Below the pieces are notes generated by a model that saw nothing but the letters and a program-made list of their open reading frames with translations, was not told the origin of the DNA and searched no databases. The translations under genes were made by a program, and so were the position numbers. A stretch of DNA of 64,000 nucleotides from an uncultured Alphaproteobacteria bacterium (GTDB lineage Bacteria > Pseudomonadota > Alphaproteobacteria > UBA8366 > GCA-2717185), in contig CALSRA010000027.1 of the NCBI GenBank assembly GCA_943788635.1, forward strand, positions 62,001 through 126,000, given 5' to 3'. Shown in pieces: positions 1 through 7,250 of the stretch. Position 1 is the first letter of the stretch. Every line of letters starts with the position of its first letter.

Positions 1-1304
1 CGACGCATCAGGCCCAGCCCGACAAGACCGATAGCGCCGAGCGCAAGGGAACCGGGTTCGGGGACGCTGTTGGTGCCCGCCTGATTTTCGATACTGGCTG
101 TCGTGGTTGTGCCGAAGGCGTTGACCTGTGAAGTGCCTGTGCCGTCGCCGCTATCGGAAAAGATGGTGATATCGGTTGCCCCGAAGGTGACGACGGGAGG
201 TGCCGTCGGATCGTCAGGGTTGGTCAGGCTGAAGAAACTGGCGAGGTCGATATCCGCTGGCGGCTCGATATCGCCGAAGACGATTTCGATGATGGCACCC
301 GCCGCGATGTTCACATCACCGGTCACGTCGATCAGGTCGCCCAGTTCAAGCTGAAGCACCGCGCCGGCCTCAACCGTAAAGTCGCCGACGATTGTCAGGA
401 TGCCGGGTGAATTGCCGGGCGTGAATTCCGCTTCGTCACCCAGAAAGACGTCACCGTTGATCGTGCCGGCGCCGCTCAAGGTGCCGCCCAGAATGGAAAC
501 AGTCTGATCAAGGTCGATGTCTCCGTTGACGACCAGGGAGCCGGAATTCTGTGTGAACGATCCTGAGCCGTCTATCAGCCCGCCGTTTGCGACCGTAACC
601 AGTCCGCCGTTATTCGTGAAGGCGTGGTTATTGGTTAGCGTCAGTGTTCCTTCAACAAAATACGCGCCTGTACTATCGATTGTTTCCCCCAGGATTAAGG
701 TCTTTGTCGAACCGCTTGGGATTAAAATGGAGCCAGGGGTAGGGCCAGAAACAGCTTCATCTACAATAATGTTGTCAAATTGGTGAAAAGGATCAGCTTG
801 AATCCATTCAACCTTTTTTAAGTTATTGAAACTATTAACGAAGTCGAATTGTTGCGGCACGAAAGACACGCCGTCTAATGTGAAAGACTGCGTCACTGTG
901 CCTCCGCCATTGAGAAAGCCTGTGAAGGTTACTGACGGAGTGGTGTTTGCGGTACTTTCTATTAATAAAATGGAGTTCAAGGCAAATGGGTTTCCGTTGT
1001 CCTGAACCAGCCGAGTAACGCCGTTGGTATCAGCGTTGTGCAATGCAGCTGATCCACTGAATAGCGGAAACCCGGGGCCAAAAGAAACAAAGTCGCGGTT
1101 TGCACCCGTTGATGTGGTTTCGTTAGTGATGGAAAATCCATCTTCAGAGTGAGAAACAACACGTTGTCCTGTGCCTGTGGTAGTTAGCGAACTGAAATCT
1201 ATCAATGTGGCGTGACTGTTCCCGATAAATATTAGTTGACTGCATGCGACGATGAGGCCCGTTACATAAAGGTGCCGAATTAAATCAGTCTTGAGTTTAA
1301 GCAC
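1..1304 (-). CDS. PEP-CTERM sorting-domain surface protein (C-terminus cut by window edge)
   Basis: Secreted protein probably anchored or processed at the cell envelope by an exosortase. One minus-strand frame stays open from a GTG at 1304 to the left edge (434 codons). A GGAGGG ribosome site (1312-1317) lies 7 nt before the GTG, and no competing ATG is seen nearby. The N-terminus has a signal peptide (hydrophobic stretch ending near GNSHA). The middle is Gly/Asn/Thr-rich with ladder-like strands such as GGLVTVANGGLIDGSG, which suggests a beta-helix like that of autotransporter passengers. The tail reads VPEPGSLALGAIGLVGLG then MRR: the PEP motif, a membrane helix and basic end of PEP-CTERM proteins. 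The stop should lie within a few codons beyond the edge. No exosortase gene is in the window. The 5' half (about 600-1300) looks more AT-rich than its neighbours. Confidence 0.85.
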   Translation of the reverse strand, partial: MLKLKTDLIRHLYVTGLIVACSQLIFIGNSHATLIDFSSLTTTGTGQRVVSHSEDGFSITNETTSTGANRDFVSFGPGFPLFSGSAALHNADTNGVTRLVQDNGNPFALNSILLIESTANTTPSVTFTGFLNGGGTVTQSFTLDGVSFVPQQFDFVNSFNNLKKVEWIQADPFHQFDNIIVDEAVSGPTPGSILIPSGSTKTLILGETIDSTGAYFVEGTLTLTNNHAFTNNGGLVTVANGGLIDGSGSFTQNSGSLVVNGDIDLDQTVSILGGTLSGAGTINGDVFLGDEAEFTPGNSPGILTIVGDFTVEAGAVLQLELGDLIDVTGDVNIAAGAIIEIVFGDIEPPADIDLASFFSLTNPDDPTAPPVVTFGATDITIFSDSGDGTGTSQVNAFGTTTTASIENQAGTNSVPEPGSLALGAIGLVGLGLMR

Positions 1305-1475
1305 GCGTTTTCCCTCCACAACAAATGATTGTTCAGTGCCCCTACCCGTTGCCATTCGCCGAACATTTCGTCGGTCTTCGTGAAGGGTGCGGCCACCCCG
1401 TTATGACAGGCAGCGAACGACCATCCGGTTCGCGGCCTGCCCGCATCCTCTTGCCGGCAACATCGTCAGGCTAGG

Positions 1476-1512
1476 GGGGCGCCCCGTGTCTGTTCACCCC
1501 CTTATGGGGGTG
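1476..1512. promoter_or_regulatory. Pair of G/C-rich palindromes upstream of the LuxR-type gene
   Basis: The 293-base gap 1305-1597 holds two symmetrical elements: GGGGCGCCCC (1476-1485) and CACCCCC-TTAT-GGGGGTG (1495-1512, perfect 7-bp arms). They lie 86-122 nt before the regulator's TTG start. The spacing would fit operator sites or a 5'-leader hairpin. The CCCCCTT half recurs in the palindrome just after the regulator gene (2801-2820). The symmetry is seen; a binding role is inferred. Confidence 0.4.
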
Positions 1513-1597
1513 ATGGGGTCAGATAAACGCGTGGTACCAAGACTCATGGGGCCGTATGCCGTTAAGCTGGCAGCGGAGAAGCAGGGGGGATTGATTT

Positions 1598-2800
1598 TTG
1601 GCAACCTATCGTCAGGACCAGACGCTTGTTCTGAAAACCGTCGGCCAGCTGTATGAGGCAGCGGCAAACCCTGAATACTGGCCGCAAACGCTGAAGGCGA
1701 TGGCGCATCTGTTCGATGCGTTTATGGCGCAGTTGTCATCCTATAATCCATCAGATGCGAGCCTGAATTTCGGGATCATTCACGGGCTTGAATACGATCA
1801 GGAAGGCATCGACCGATACGCTGCCCTGTCGTCGACAGACCCGATGAGCCAGGCGGCGGTATTGTATCCGGGAAAGGCGATACGGTGCGGCCAGGTGGCC
1901 AGTCGCGAAGAAATAGAAGCAACCCGGCTTTATAAGGAAGTGCTGTATCCCGCCAATATTGAATATCGCATGGCGACGCTTGTCGGCGATCCCGGAAAAC
2001 ACGTGATGGCGCTGGCCCTTTCGCGTGGCCGGGACGCGCCGGATTTCGATGATGATGACGTGGCCTTGATCAGCGAATTCACGCCGTATTTCCGCCGGGC
2101 GATGGAGCTGTATTCCAACCTGTCTTCCTCGCAAACCGCAGGCAATGTGGCGTTGGCTGCGCTGGATTCACTGTCGATCGGGATCGCGATCCTGGATGCC
2201 AATGCCAGCACCCTGCACGTCAATGTGGCGGGGCAGACCATTATTGAGGACCGTGGCGGGCTGGTTATCCGGAACGGGCATCTGACAGCCGAACGGGCGG
2301 AAGACGCCGCCGAACTCGCGCATCAGGTTCGGCGTATGGCGGCGATGGGCAGCGGGGCCAGTGGTGTTCGTGGCGGCAGCGTGCCGGGAGAAATGATTGC
2401 CGTCCACCGGGCGGCTGGCGGCAGCGCCCTGCCGTTGACGATCTCGCCGCTGAACAGGGAAGAGGGGCTGGATTTGCCGTTCGACCGTGTCGGCCAGGTT
2501 GTGATCGTCGTCTTTACCGACCCGGACCGGCAGTTGGAAGTGCCGTCGGAGCTGCAGCAACGCCTGTATGGCCTGACCCCGGGCGAGGCGCTGTTGCTGG
2601 AAAAACTGGTGATGGGGCTGTCGCTGGAAGAAGCGGCGGCGGATATGGGGATCGTGCGGGAAACCGCACGCAAGCGTCTGGGCGATGTCTTCCAGAAAAC
2701 CGGCACGAACCGTCAGGCCGGGTTGATCCGCCTTGTTCTGGCGAATCCGGTGTGGATTACCGAACACGCAAAACGTCCGGCACTGATCCACGCATCGTAG
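1598..2800 (+). CDS. LuxR-type helix-turn-helix transcriptional regulator
   Basis: Cytoplasmic DNA-binding regulator of 400 residues. The C-terminal ~65 residues form a LuxR/GerE-like helix-turn-helix: LTPGEALLLEKLVMGLSLEE (about 324-343), then a recognition segment with ETARKRLGDVFQKTGTNRQ, the usual LuxR arrangement. The long N-terminal part resembles the uncharacterised sensor regions of orphan LuxR-like proteins; no PAS or response-regulator signature is clear and no autoinducer domain is recognised. The start is TTG: a GGGGGGA ribosome site (1584-1590) is 7 nt upstream. G/C-rich palindromes lie on both sides of the gene, and a TauD-type dioxygenase gene follows in the same direction, so it may control itself and that neighbour. 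The ligand is unknown. Confidence 0.8.
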   Translation: MATYRQDQTLVLKTVGQLYEAAANPEYWPQTLKAMAHLFDAFMAQLSSYNPSDASLNFGIIHGLEYDQEGIDRYAALSSTDPMSQAAVLYPGKAIRCGQVASREEIEATRLYKEVLYPANIEYRMATLVGDPGKHVMALALSRGRDAPDFDDDDVALISEFTPYFRRAMELYSNLSSSQTAGNVALAALDSLSIGIAILDANASTLHVNVAGQTIIEDRGGLVIRNGHLTAERAEDAAELAHQVRRMAAMGSGASGVRGGSVPGEMIAVHRAAGGSALPLTISPLNREEGLDLPFDRVGQVVIVVFTDPDRQLEVPSELQQRLYGLTPGEALLLEKLVMGLSLEEAAADMGIVRETARKRLGDVFQKTGTNRQAGLIRLVLANPVWITEHAKRPALIHAS

Positions 2801-2820
2801 CAAGGGGGCATGCCCCCTTG
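2801..2820. promoter_or_regulatory. Perfect 20-bp palindrome between the LuxR-type gene and the dioxygenase gene
   Basis: CAAGGGGGCATGCCCCCTTG is self-complementary over all 20 bases and begins right after the regulator's TAG stop, 56 nt before the dioxygenase start. With no unpaired centre and no T-run after it, it looks more like a dyad operator than a standard intrinsic terminator, though as RNA it could still form a strong hairpin ending the upstream transcript. Confidence 0.5.
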
Positions 2821-2876
2821 TGCGGTCGTAGTCTTTCCTGAAAGAATTGGGCATCGCGCCAGTGGGAGGGAAACCG

Positions 2877-3710
2877 ATGCGTGCAACACCGATGACACCT
2901 GAATTCGGCGTCAGGATTGAAGGTCTTGATCTGTCCAGACCGCTTGGCGATGCGGATCGTGACGAATTGAAGCACCATTGGATGCGCCACAAGGTGGCGG
3001 TGTTTCCCGGGCAGGACCTCGACGATGAAGCGCTGGCGTCGTTCGCCGAACAGCTTGGCCCGCTTTTCGTGCATGTGCAGAAGCAGTTGCTGCGCAAGAC
3101 GGGCCGCAAGGAAATCATGGAACTGTCCAACCTGCCCGGTGCGCATGCGCCGGTGACCAGCGACCTGGACTGGCATACCGATCAGAGCTACACGCCGAAA
3201 CCTGTTTTCGGCACCATCCTGCATGGACAGATTGTGACGGCGGATGGCGGTGAAACGTGCTTTGCCGATTTGGCCGGGGCCTGGGAAAGCATGCCGGACG
3301 ACCTGCGGGCGCGGGTGGATGGTGTGACGGCGTTATATGCGGCGGAAGGGCCGCGCGTCCGTCCGCGGATCGTACTGACCGATCAACAGCGCAAGGAAAT
3401 TCCTCCGGTGACGCATCCGCTGATCCGGACCCATCCGTATCTGGACCGCAAATCGCTGTATCTCAGCCCGATGCATATCCGCACCATTGATGGTATGAGC
3501 GAGGAAGAAACGGCGGTGCTGATGGCGGATCTATTGGCGCATGTTACGCAGCCCGCGCATGTCTATACCCATAAATGGACGGTCGGCGATGTGGTGATGT
3601 GGGACAACACATCGGTCATGCATCGCCGGTTGCCCTTCCCGAAGGACCAGCCGCGCTATCATATCCGCGCCGGGTTCCACCTGCCGGAAGATCGCGCCGT
3701 ACCGGTCTGA
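2877..3710 (+). CDS. TauD/TfdA-family Fe(II)/2-oxoglutarate dioxygenase
   Basis: Non-haem iron oxygenase of 277 residues, the usual family length. Family members couple 2-oxoglutarate decarboxylation to hydroxylation of a substrate such as taurine, an alkylsulfonate or an aryloxyacetate. The facial triad is visible: H100 and D102 in DLDWHTDQSY and H249 in NTSVMHRR. A basic segment near 260-264 (PRYHIR) supplies the expected arginine for 2-oxoglutarate. I chose ATG 2877 because GGGAGGG ends 6 nt before it; an in-frame TTG at 2847 has no such site. It follows the LuxR-type gene in the same direction and faces a transglutaminase-like gene only 4 nt away. No sulfonate transporter is adjacent, so the substrate cannot be named. 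Confidence 0.85.
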   Translation: MRATPMTPEFGVRIEGLDLSRPLGDADRDELKHHWMRHKVAVFPGQDLDDEALASFAEQLGPLFVHVQKQLLRKTGRKEIMELSNLPGAHAPVTSDLDWHTDQSYTPKPVFGTILHGQIVTADGGETCFADLAGAWESMPDDLRARVDGVTALYAAEGPRVRPRIVLTDQQRKEIPPVTHPLIRTHPYLDRKSLYLSPMHIRTIDGMSEEETAVLMADLLAHVTQPAHVYTHKWTVGDVVMWDNTSVMHRRLPFPKDQPRYHIRAGFHLPEDRAVPV

Positions 3711-3714
3711 CAGG

Positions 3715-4524
3715 TCAGTTGGCGATCTCTTCTGTCCAGACGCGGAAGCTTTGCAGGATGTTGGGGCCGAAGGTCGTGGCGATGGCAACATCCGCTGCGT
3801 CCCGCCCCTGTGCCAGCAGGACCCGGCCGATGCGCGGCGTGTTGTTGCGTGGGTCGAACATATGCCACTGGCCACCGAGATAGACTTCGAACCAGGCCGC
3901 GAAATCGCCGGTCGGGTAGGGTTTCGGCATTCCGATATCACTGACATAACCGGTGCAGTAGCGCGCCGGGATATTCAGCGCGCGGCAGAAGGCGACGGCC
4001 AGATGCGCGTAGTCGCGACAGACGCCGACGCCTTCCCGGTACCCTTCGGAAGCGGTGCGGGTCGGTCGTGCAAATTCGTATCCAAACGTGATGTGGTTGT
4101 GCACGTAATCGCAGATCGCCTGTACCCGCGTCCATCCCGGCGGGGTGTCGCCGAACAGGTTCCAGGCCAGATCCAGCAGGTAGTCGCTGTCGCAAAAACG
4201 GCTCGGCAGTAAAAAGACCAGCGTTTCTTCCGGCAGTTGCTCGACGGGGATCTCTGCCGCGTCGGGCACCACCGGGTCGGGCAGGCCTGAATCACGAACG
4301 GTGTAATCGGCCGATATGCGCATTGCGCCGGCGGGGGCGAGCAGCCGGGTACACCAGTTGCCATAGCCGTCGCGATAGCCCGAAATCGGCACCGAAGGAT
4401 TGAGAATGACATGGTCCGGCGTCGCGAGATCGGAAACCCGCGTGAAATGGATATTCAGCATCAGGATGACCGGAGTCGGCTGTGGGAACTCGTATTGCAA
4501 TTCGTAACCGACTCGAATGTCCAT
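3715..4524 (-). CDS. Transglutaminase-like cysteine-protease-fold protein
   Basis: Protein of 269 residues with an N-terminal beta domain (about 1-110) and a transglutaminase core (about 130-230), the layout of a common bacterial family of unknown substrate. The nucleophile is C169 in GVGVCRDYAHLA, and the Asp is D224 in HMFDPRNN. The position normally held by the catalytic His (HAW in classical transglutaminases) reads GDFAAWFEVY, so residue 209 is Ala. I recall similar variants in this subfamily, but that should be checked. Two ATGs stand in tandem; the second (4524) lies 6 nt from GGAG and is preferred over 4527. No signal peptide, so probably cytoplasmic. The gene is convergent with the dioxygenase gene. 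Confidence 0.75.
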   Translation of the reverse strand: MDIRVGYELQYEFPQPTPVILMLNIHFTRVSDLATPDHVILNPSVPISGYRDGYGNWCTRLLAPAGAMRISADYTVRDSGLPDPVVPDAAEIPVEQLPEETLVFLLPSRFCDSDYLLDLAWNLFGDTPPGWTRVQAICDYVHNHITFGYEFARPTRTASEGYREGVGVCRDYAHLAVAFCRALNIPARYCTGYVSDIGMPKPYPTGDFAAWFEVYLGGQWHMFDPRNNTPRIGRVLLAQGRDAADVAIATTFGPNILQSFRVWTEEIAN

Positions 4525-4583
4525 CATGTTCTCCGCTGTTTCAGAACCATATGGGGCGTCAATCCGGAATAGACAGAGCCGGG

Positions 4584-6101
4584 CTAATGTTCCCGCGGTG
4601 TTTTCAGCAAAAAGACCAGCGGCATCGCGGCGAAGGCGACCAGCACCAGGAAGGTGAAGGCGTTCAGGTAGGCAATGGTCTCCGCTTCGGCGGCAACGAG
4701 TTTCTGCAAGGCGGCGATACCGGCGGCAAAATCGAGACTGCCCATCGCGGCGGCGCCGGGCAGTTGCAGGGATTCATTGAACGGATTGATATGGTCGCGC
4801 AGTTCGCTGTAATTCACCTGGGTCGAGCGCACCAGAATCGCGACGATGATGGATGTGCCCATGCTCGCGCCGATGGCGCGGATCAACGCGAAAAGCGCCG
4901 CCCCCTCGGTGCGCAGTTCGGGCATCAGGGTGGAGAAGGTGACGGTGGTCAGGGTCACCCACATGATCCCGACACCGAATCCGTTGATGACGGTCAACCA
5001 GGCGATTTCCGTGGCGGAAACCTGGGCGTTCCAGTGGGTCATGAAGATTGCACTGACACCGACACAGGCCAGTCCTGTCAGGATCAGGTATTTGGCCGAC
5101 ACCCTGCTGGTCAGAAGCCCGCCGACAAGCATGGCGGCCATGGTGCCGATGCCGCGCATGGAGACCATCCAGCCCGCGGCGAGAACCGGGTAATCCTGGA
5201 CGTTCTGCAGGAACAGGGGCAGGATGAACAGGCTGGAAAAAACCGCGATCCCGAAGATGAATATCAGGCAGATGCCGACGACGTAGTTGCGGTCGGTGAA
5301 GATGGTCAGGTTGATATAGGGGGACTGGGCGGTCAGGCTGTGGGCAATGAATATATAAAAGGCGATTGCCGCGATGGCGCCTTCGATGATGATCTCCAGC
5401 GATTCAAACCAGTCATGCCGTTCGCCGCGATCCAGCATCATCTGGACGCAGACGACGGCTAAAATCAGGGAGGTAACGCCGATCCAGTCCAGGTTCTGGC
5501 GGCGCTTGATGGTTGCCGGAAGGGTGAAGATGATGCCAACAAAGGCAAGCAGCCCCATCGGCACGTTCATGTAGAAGACGTATCGCCAGCCGTACCATTC
5601 CGTGAACAGCGCACCGAGGGTCGGTCCGACGACCGGCCCCAGGATCATGCCCATCGACCAGATGCTCATGGCGAAACCATGCCGGCGTTTGGGATAGGTA
5701 TCCAGCATGATCGCCTGCGATACCGGCAGCAACGGCGCACTGACGAACCCCTGCAGGGCGCGCAGAATGACCAGTTCCTCCAGCCCGGTTGCAAGCCCGC
5801 AAAGCAGGGAGGTAATTGTGAATCCGGCGATGGATGCAAGGAATACTTGCCGACGGCCGAAGCGCTGGCTCAGCCAGCCGGTCAGAATGGTGCCGACGGC
5901 ACTGGCCACGACAAAGGCAGTGATGACCCAACTGATCTGGTCCGGGCTGGCGGACAGGTTTCCCTGCATATTAGGCAGTGCCACATAGGCGGTGCTCATA
6001 TTGATCGCGTGCAGCAGGGATGCCGCCAGCACCGGGCCGGTGATAATGATCAGTTCTGTTGTGGTGAAGGGCCCGTCTGCAGGTTTGTTGACTGTATACA
6101 T
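4584..6101 (-). CDS. DHA2-family (EmrB/QacA-like) multidrug efflux MFS transporter
   Basis: Inner-membrane proton-driven exporter of 505 residues with about 14 hydrophobic helices, the hallmark of the DHA2 group. Motif A appears between helices 2 and 3 (GWLSQRFGRRQVFLASI), and motif C-like sequence (GMILGPVVGPTLGALF) in helix 5. The chosen ATG (6101) starts the usual N-terminus just 7 nt after the upstream gene's stop; a longer in-frame start at 6158 would overlap that gene by 50 nt. No strong ribosome site is seen, so translational coupling to the enolase-superfamily gene is possible. No EmrA-type membrane fusion protein is nearby. The substrate is unknown. Confidence 0.85.
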   Translation of the reverse strand: MYTVNKPADGPFTTTELIIITGPVLAASLLHAINMSTAYVALPNMQGNLSASPDQISWVITAFVVASAVGTILTGWLSQRFGRRQVFLASIAGFTITSLLCGLATGLEELVILRALQGFVSAPLLPVSQAIMLDTYPKRRHGFAMSIWSMGMILGPVVGPTLGALFTEWYGWRYVFYMNVPMGLLAFVGIIFTLPATIKRRQNLDWIGVTSLILAVVCVQMMLDRGERHDWFESLEIIIEGAIAAIAFYIFIAHSLTAQSPYINLTIFTDRNYVVGICLIFIFGIAVFSSLFILPLFLQNVQDYPVLAAGWMVSMRGIGTMAAMLVGGLLTSRVSAKYLILTGLACVGVSAIFMTHWNAQVSATEIAWLTVINGFGVGIMWVTLTTVTFSTLMPELRTEGAALFALIRAIGASMGTSIIVAILVRSTQVNYSELRDHINPFNESLQLPGAAAMGSLDFAAGIAALQKLVAAEAETIAYLNAFTFLVLVAFAAMPLVFLLKTPREH

Positions 6102-6108
6102 GCGCGCG

Positions 6109-7218
6109 CTATGTCGCGGACAATGCCGGCGGACCGGCGCGATCCGGCTGGATATCAATGCCGTATCCCGGGCCTGTAACGGTCAGCATGCCGTTCCGCA
6201 GGGTTTCACCGGCGGCGAGCGCTTCCCGCCACGTCACTTCGCCGAACGGAAATTCCAGGACTTCGGCATTCGGATTGGCGGCGACGACATGGGCGCTCGA
6301 TGCCGTGCAAAGCGGGCCGCTTGGGTTATGGGGTGCGAAGGCGACGCCATGTTTTGCGGCCATTCGGCAGATGCGGTCCAGCTCGCCGGTACCGCCGACG
6401 AATTTCACATCCGCGATGGCGACATCAATACAGCCGCTCGACACCAGTTTTTCCAGCGCGTCGCAGGTAAAAAGGTCCTCGCCGCCGGTGACCCGTCCGC
6501 CGGATCGTTGCCGCAGGTTATCGGCCGCCGCCCGGTTCCAGTTATCGAACGGATCCTCGATCCAGCCGATATCGAGCGATTGCGCGATTTCGGCCAGCAG
6601 CGGGCCGGTTTCGGCGGTGAAGCGCCAGTGACAGTCGATCATCAGTTCGGCATCGCCGCCGATGGCGTCGCGCAGCGCCTTCAGCCGGGCCACGCCGGGT
6701 TCGACAACGGATTCGCCCTGTTCCCCAAGCGCCGCCGGCGAGACTTCGTCGAACGGTGCGAACTTTACCTTGGTGATACCGGCATCGATCACCTGTTTTC
6801 CGGCGGCGGCAATCGTTTCCGCATCGCGGCTGGCGCACATGCGATTCACGTTGGCATAGACCGGCACCGCATCCGCGACCGGCGCTTCTCCGGCCAGCAT
6901 TGCGGCAACGGAGATGTCCTGCTGGCGCGCGGCCAGGTCGAACAATGCCTGCGCCATGGCGCTGGGTGGGGTCCGTGCCAGCCGGTCCTGTGCCGGTATG
7001 CCGGCCATCAGCGCCGATGCGGCTTCCCGTGGGTCGATATCGGTACCCGCCAGAATGTCGCCGATTTGTTCGACTTCCGCGATACAGGCGGCTTCATCGC
7101 GGGAATCGCTGGCTTCGCCCCAGCCGCACAACCCGTTCGCGGTCGATATCTGGACCAGAACCCAGTTGCCGCGATGATTGACCGGGAACGCGTGAACCCT
7201 GGTTTCGGTAATCCTCAT
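6109..7218 (-). CDS. Mandelate racemase/muconate lactonizing enzyme family protein
   Basis: Enolase-superfamily enzyme of 369 residues; relatives abstract a proton alpha to a carboxylate on a Mg2+ site for racemisation, cycloisomerisation or sugar-acid dehydration. Three carboxylate metal ligands are visible in order: Asp in MIDCHWRF, Glu in GWIEDPFDN and Glu in TGGEDLF. A lysine region (ITKVKFAPFD) precedes them, and an acid/base region follows (ADVKFVGG, then PHNPSGP). The His in PHNPSGP resembles acid-sugar dehydratases. ATG 7218 begins the family's usual N-terminus MRITETRVHAF; an in-frame TTG at 7254 is less likely. It lies between the rhodanese gene (32 nt upstream) and the MFS gene (7 nt downstream), probably in one transcript. 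Confidence 0.85.
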   Translation of the reverse strand: MRITETRVHAFPVNHRGNWVLVQISTANGLCGWGEASDSRDEAACIAEVEQIGDILAGTDIDPREAASALMAGIPAQDRLARTPPSAMAQALFDLAARQQDISVAAMLAGEAPVADAVPVYANVNRMCASRDAETIAAAGKQVIDAGITKVKFAPFDEVSPAALGEQGESVVEPGVARLKALRDAIGGDAELMIDCHWRFTAETGPLLAEIAQSLDIGWIEDPFDNWNRAAADNLRQRSGGRVTGGEDLFTCDALEKLVSSGCIDVAIADVKFVGGTGELDRICRMAAKHGVAFAPHNPSGPLCTASSAHVVAANPNAEVLEFPFGEVTWREALAAGETLRNGMLTVTGPGYGIDIQPDRAGPPALSAT

Positions 7219-7250
7219 AGGGGGATATTTGCGCTTCTCTGGCGGCCGGA

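Noticed and set aside
1387-1656. Plus-strand frame of 89 codons ahead of the LuxR-type gene
   Set aside because: It overlaps the palindromes and runs into the regulator gene in another frame; no ribosome site or homologue.
4482-5462. Plus-strand frame of 326 codons
   Set aside because: Antisense to the MFS gene; composition is His/Gln/Asp-rich as expected for a mirror frame of hydrophobic protein.
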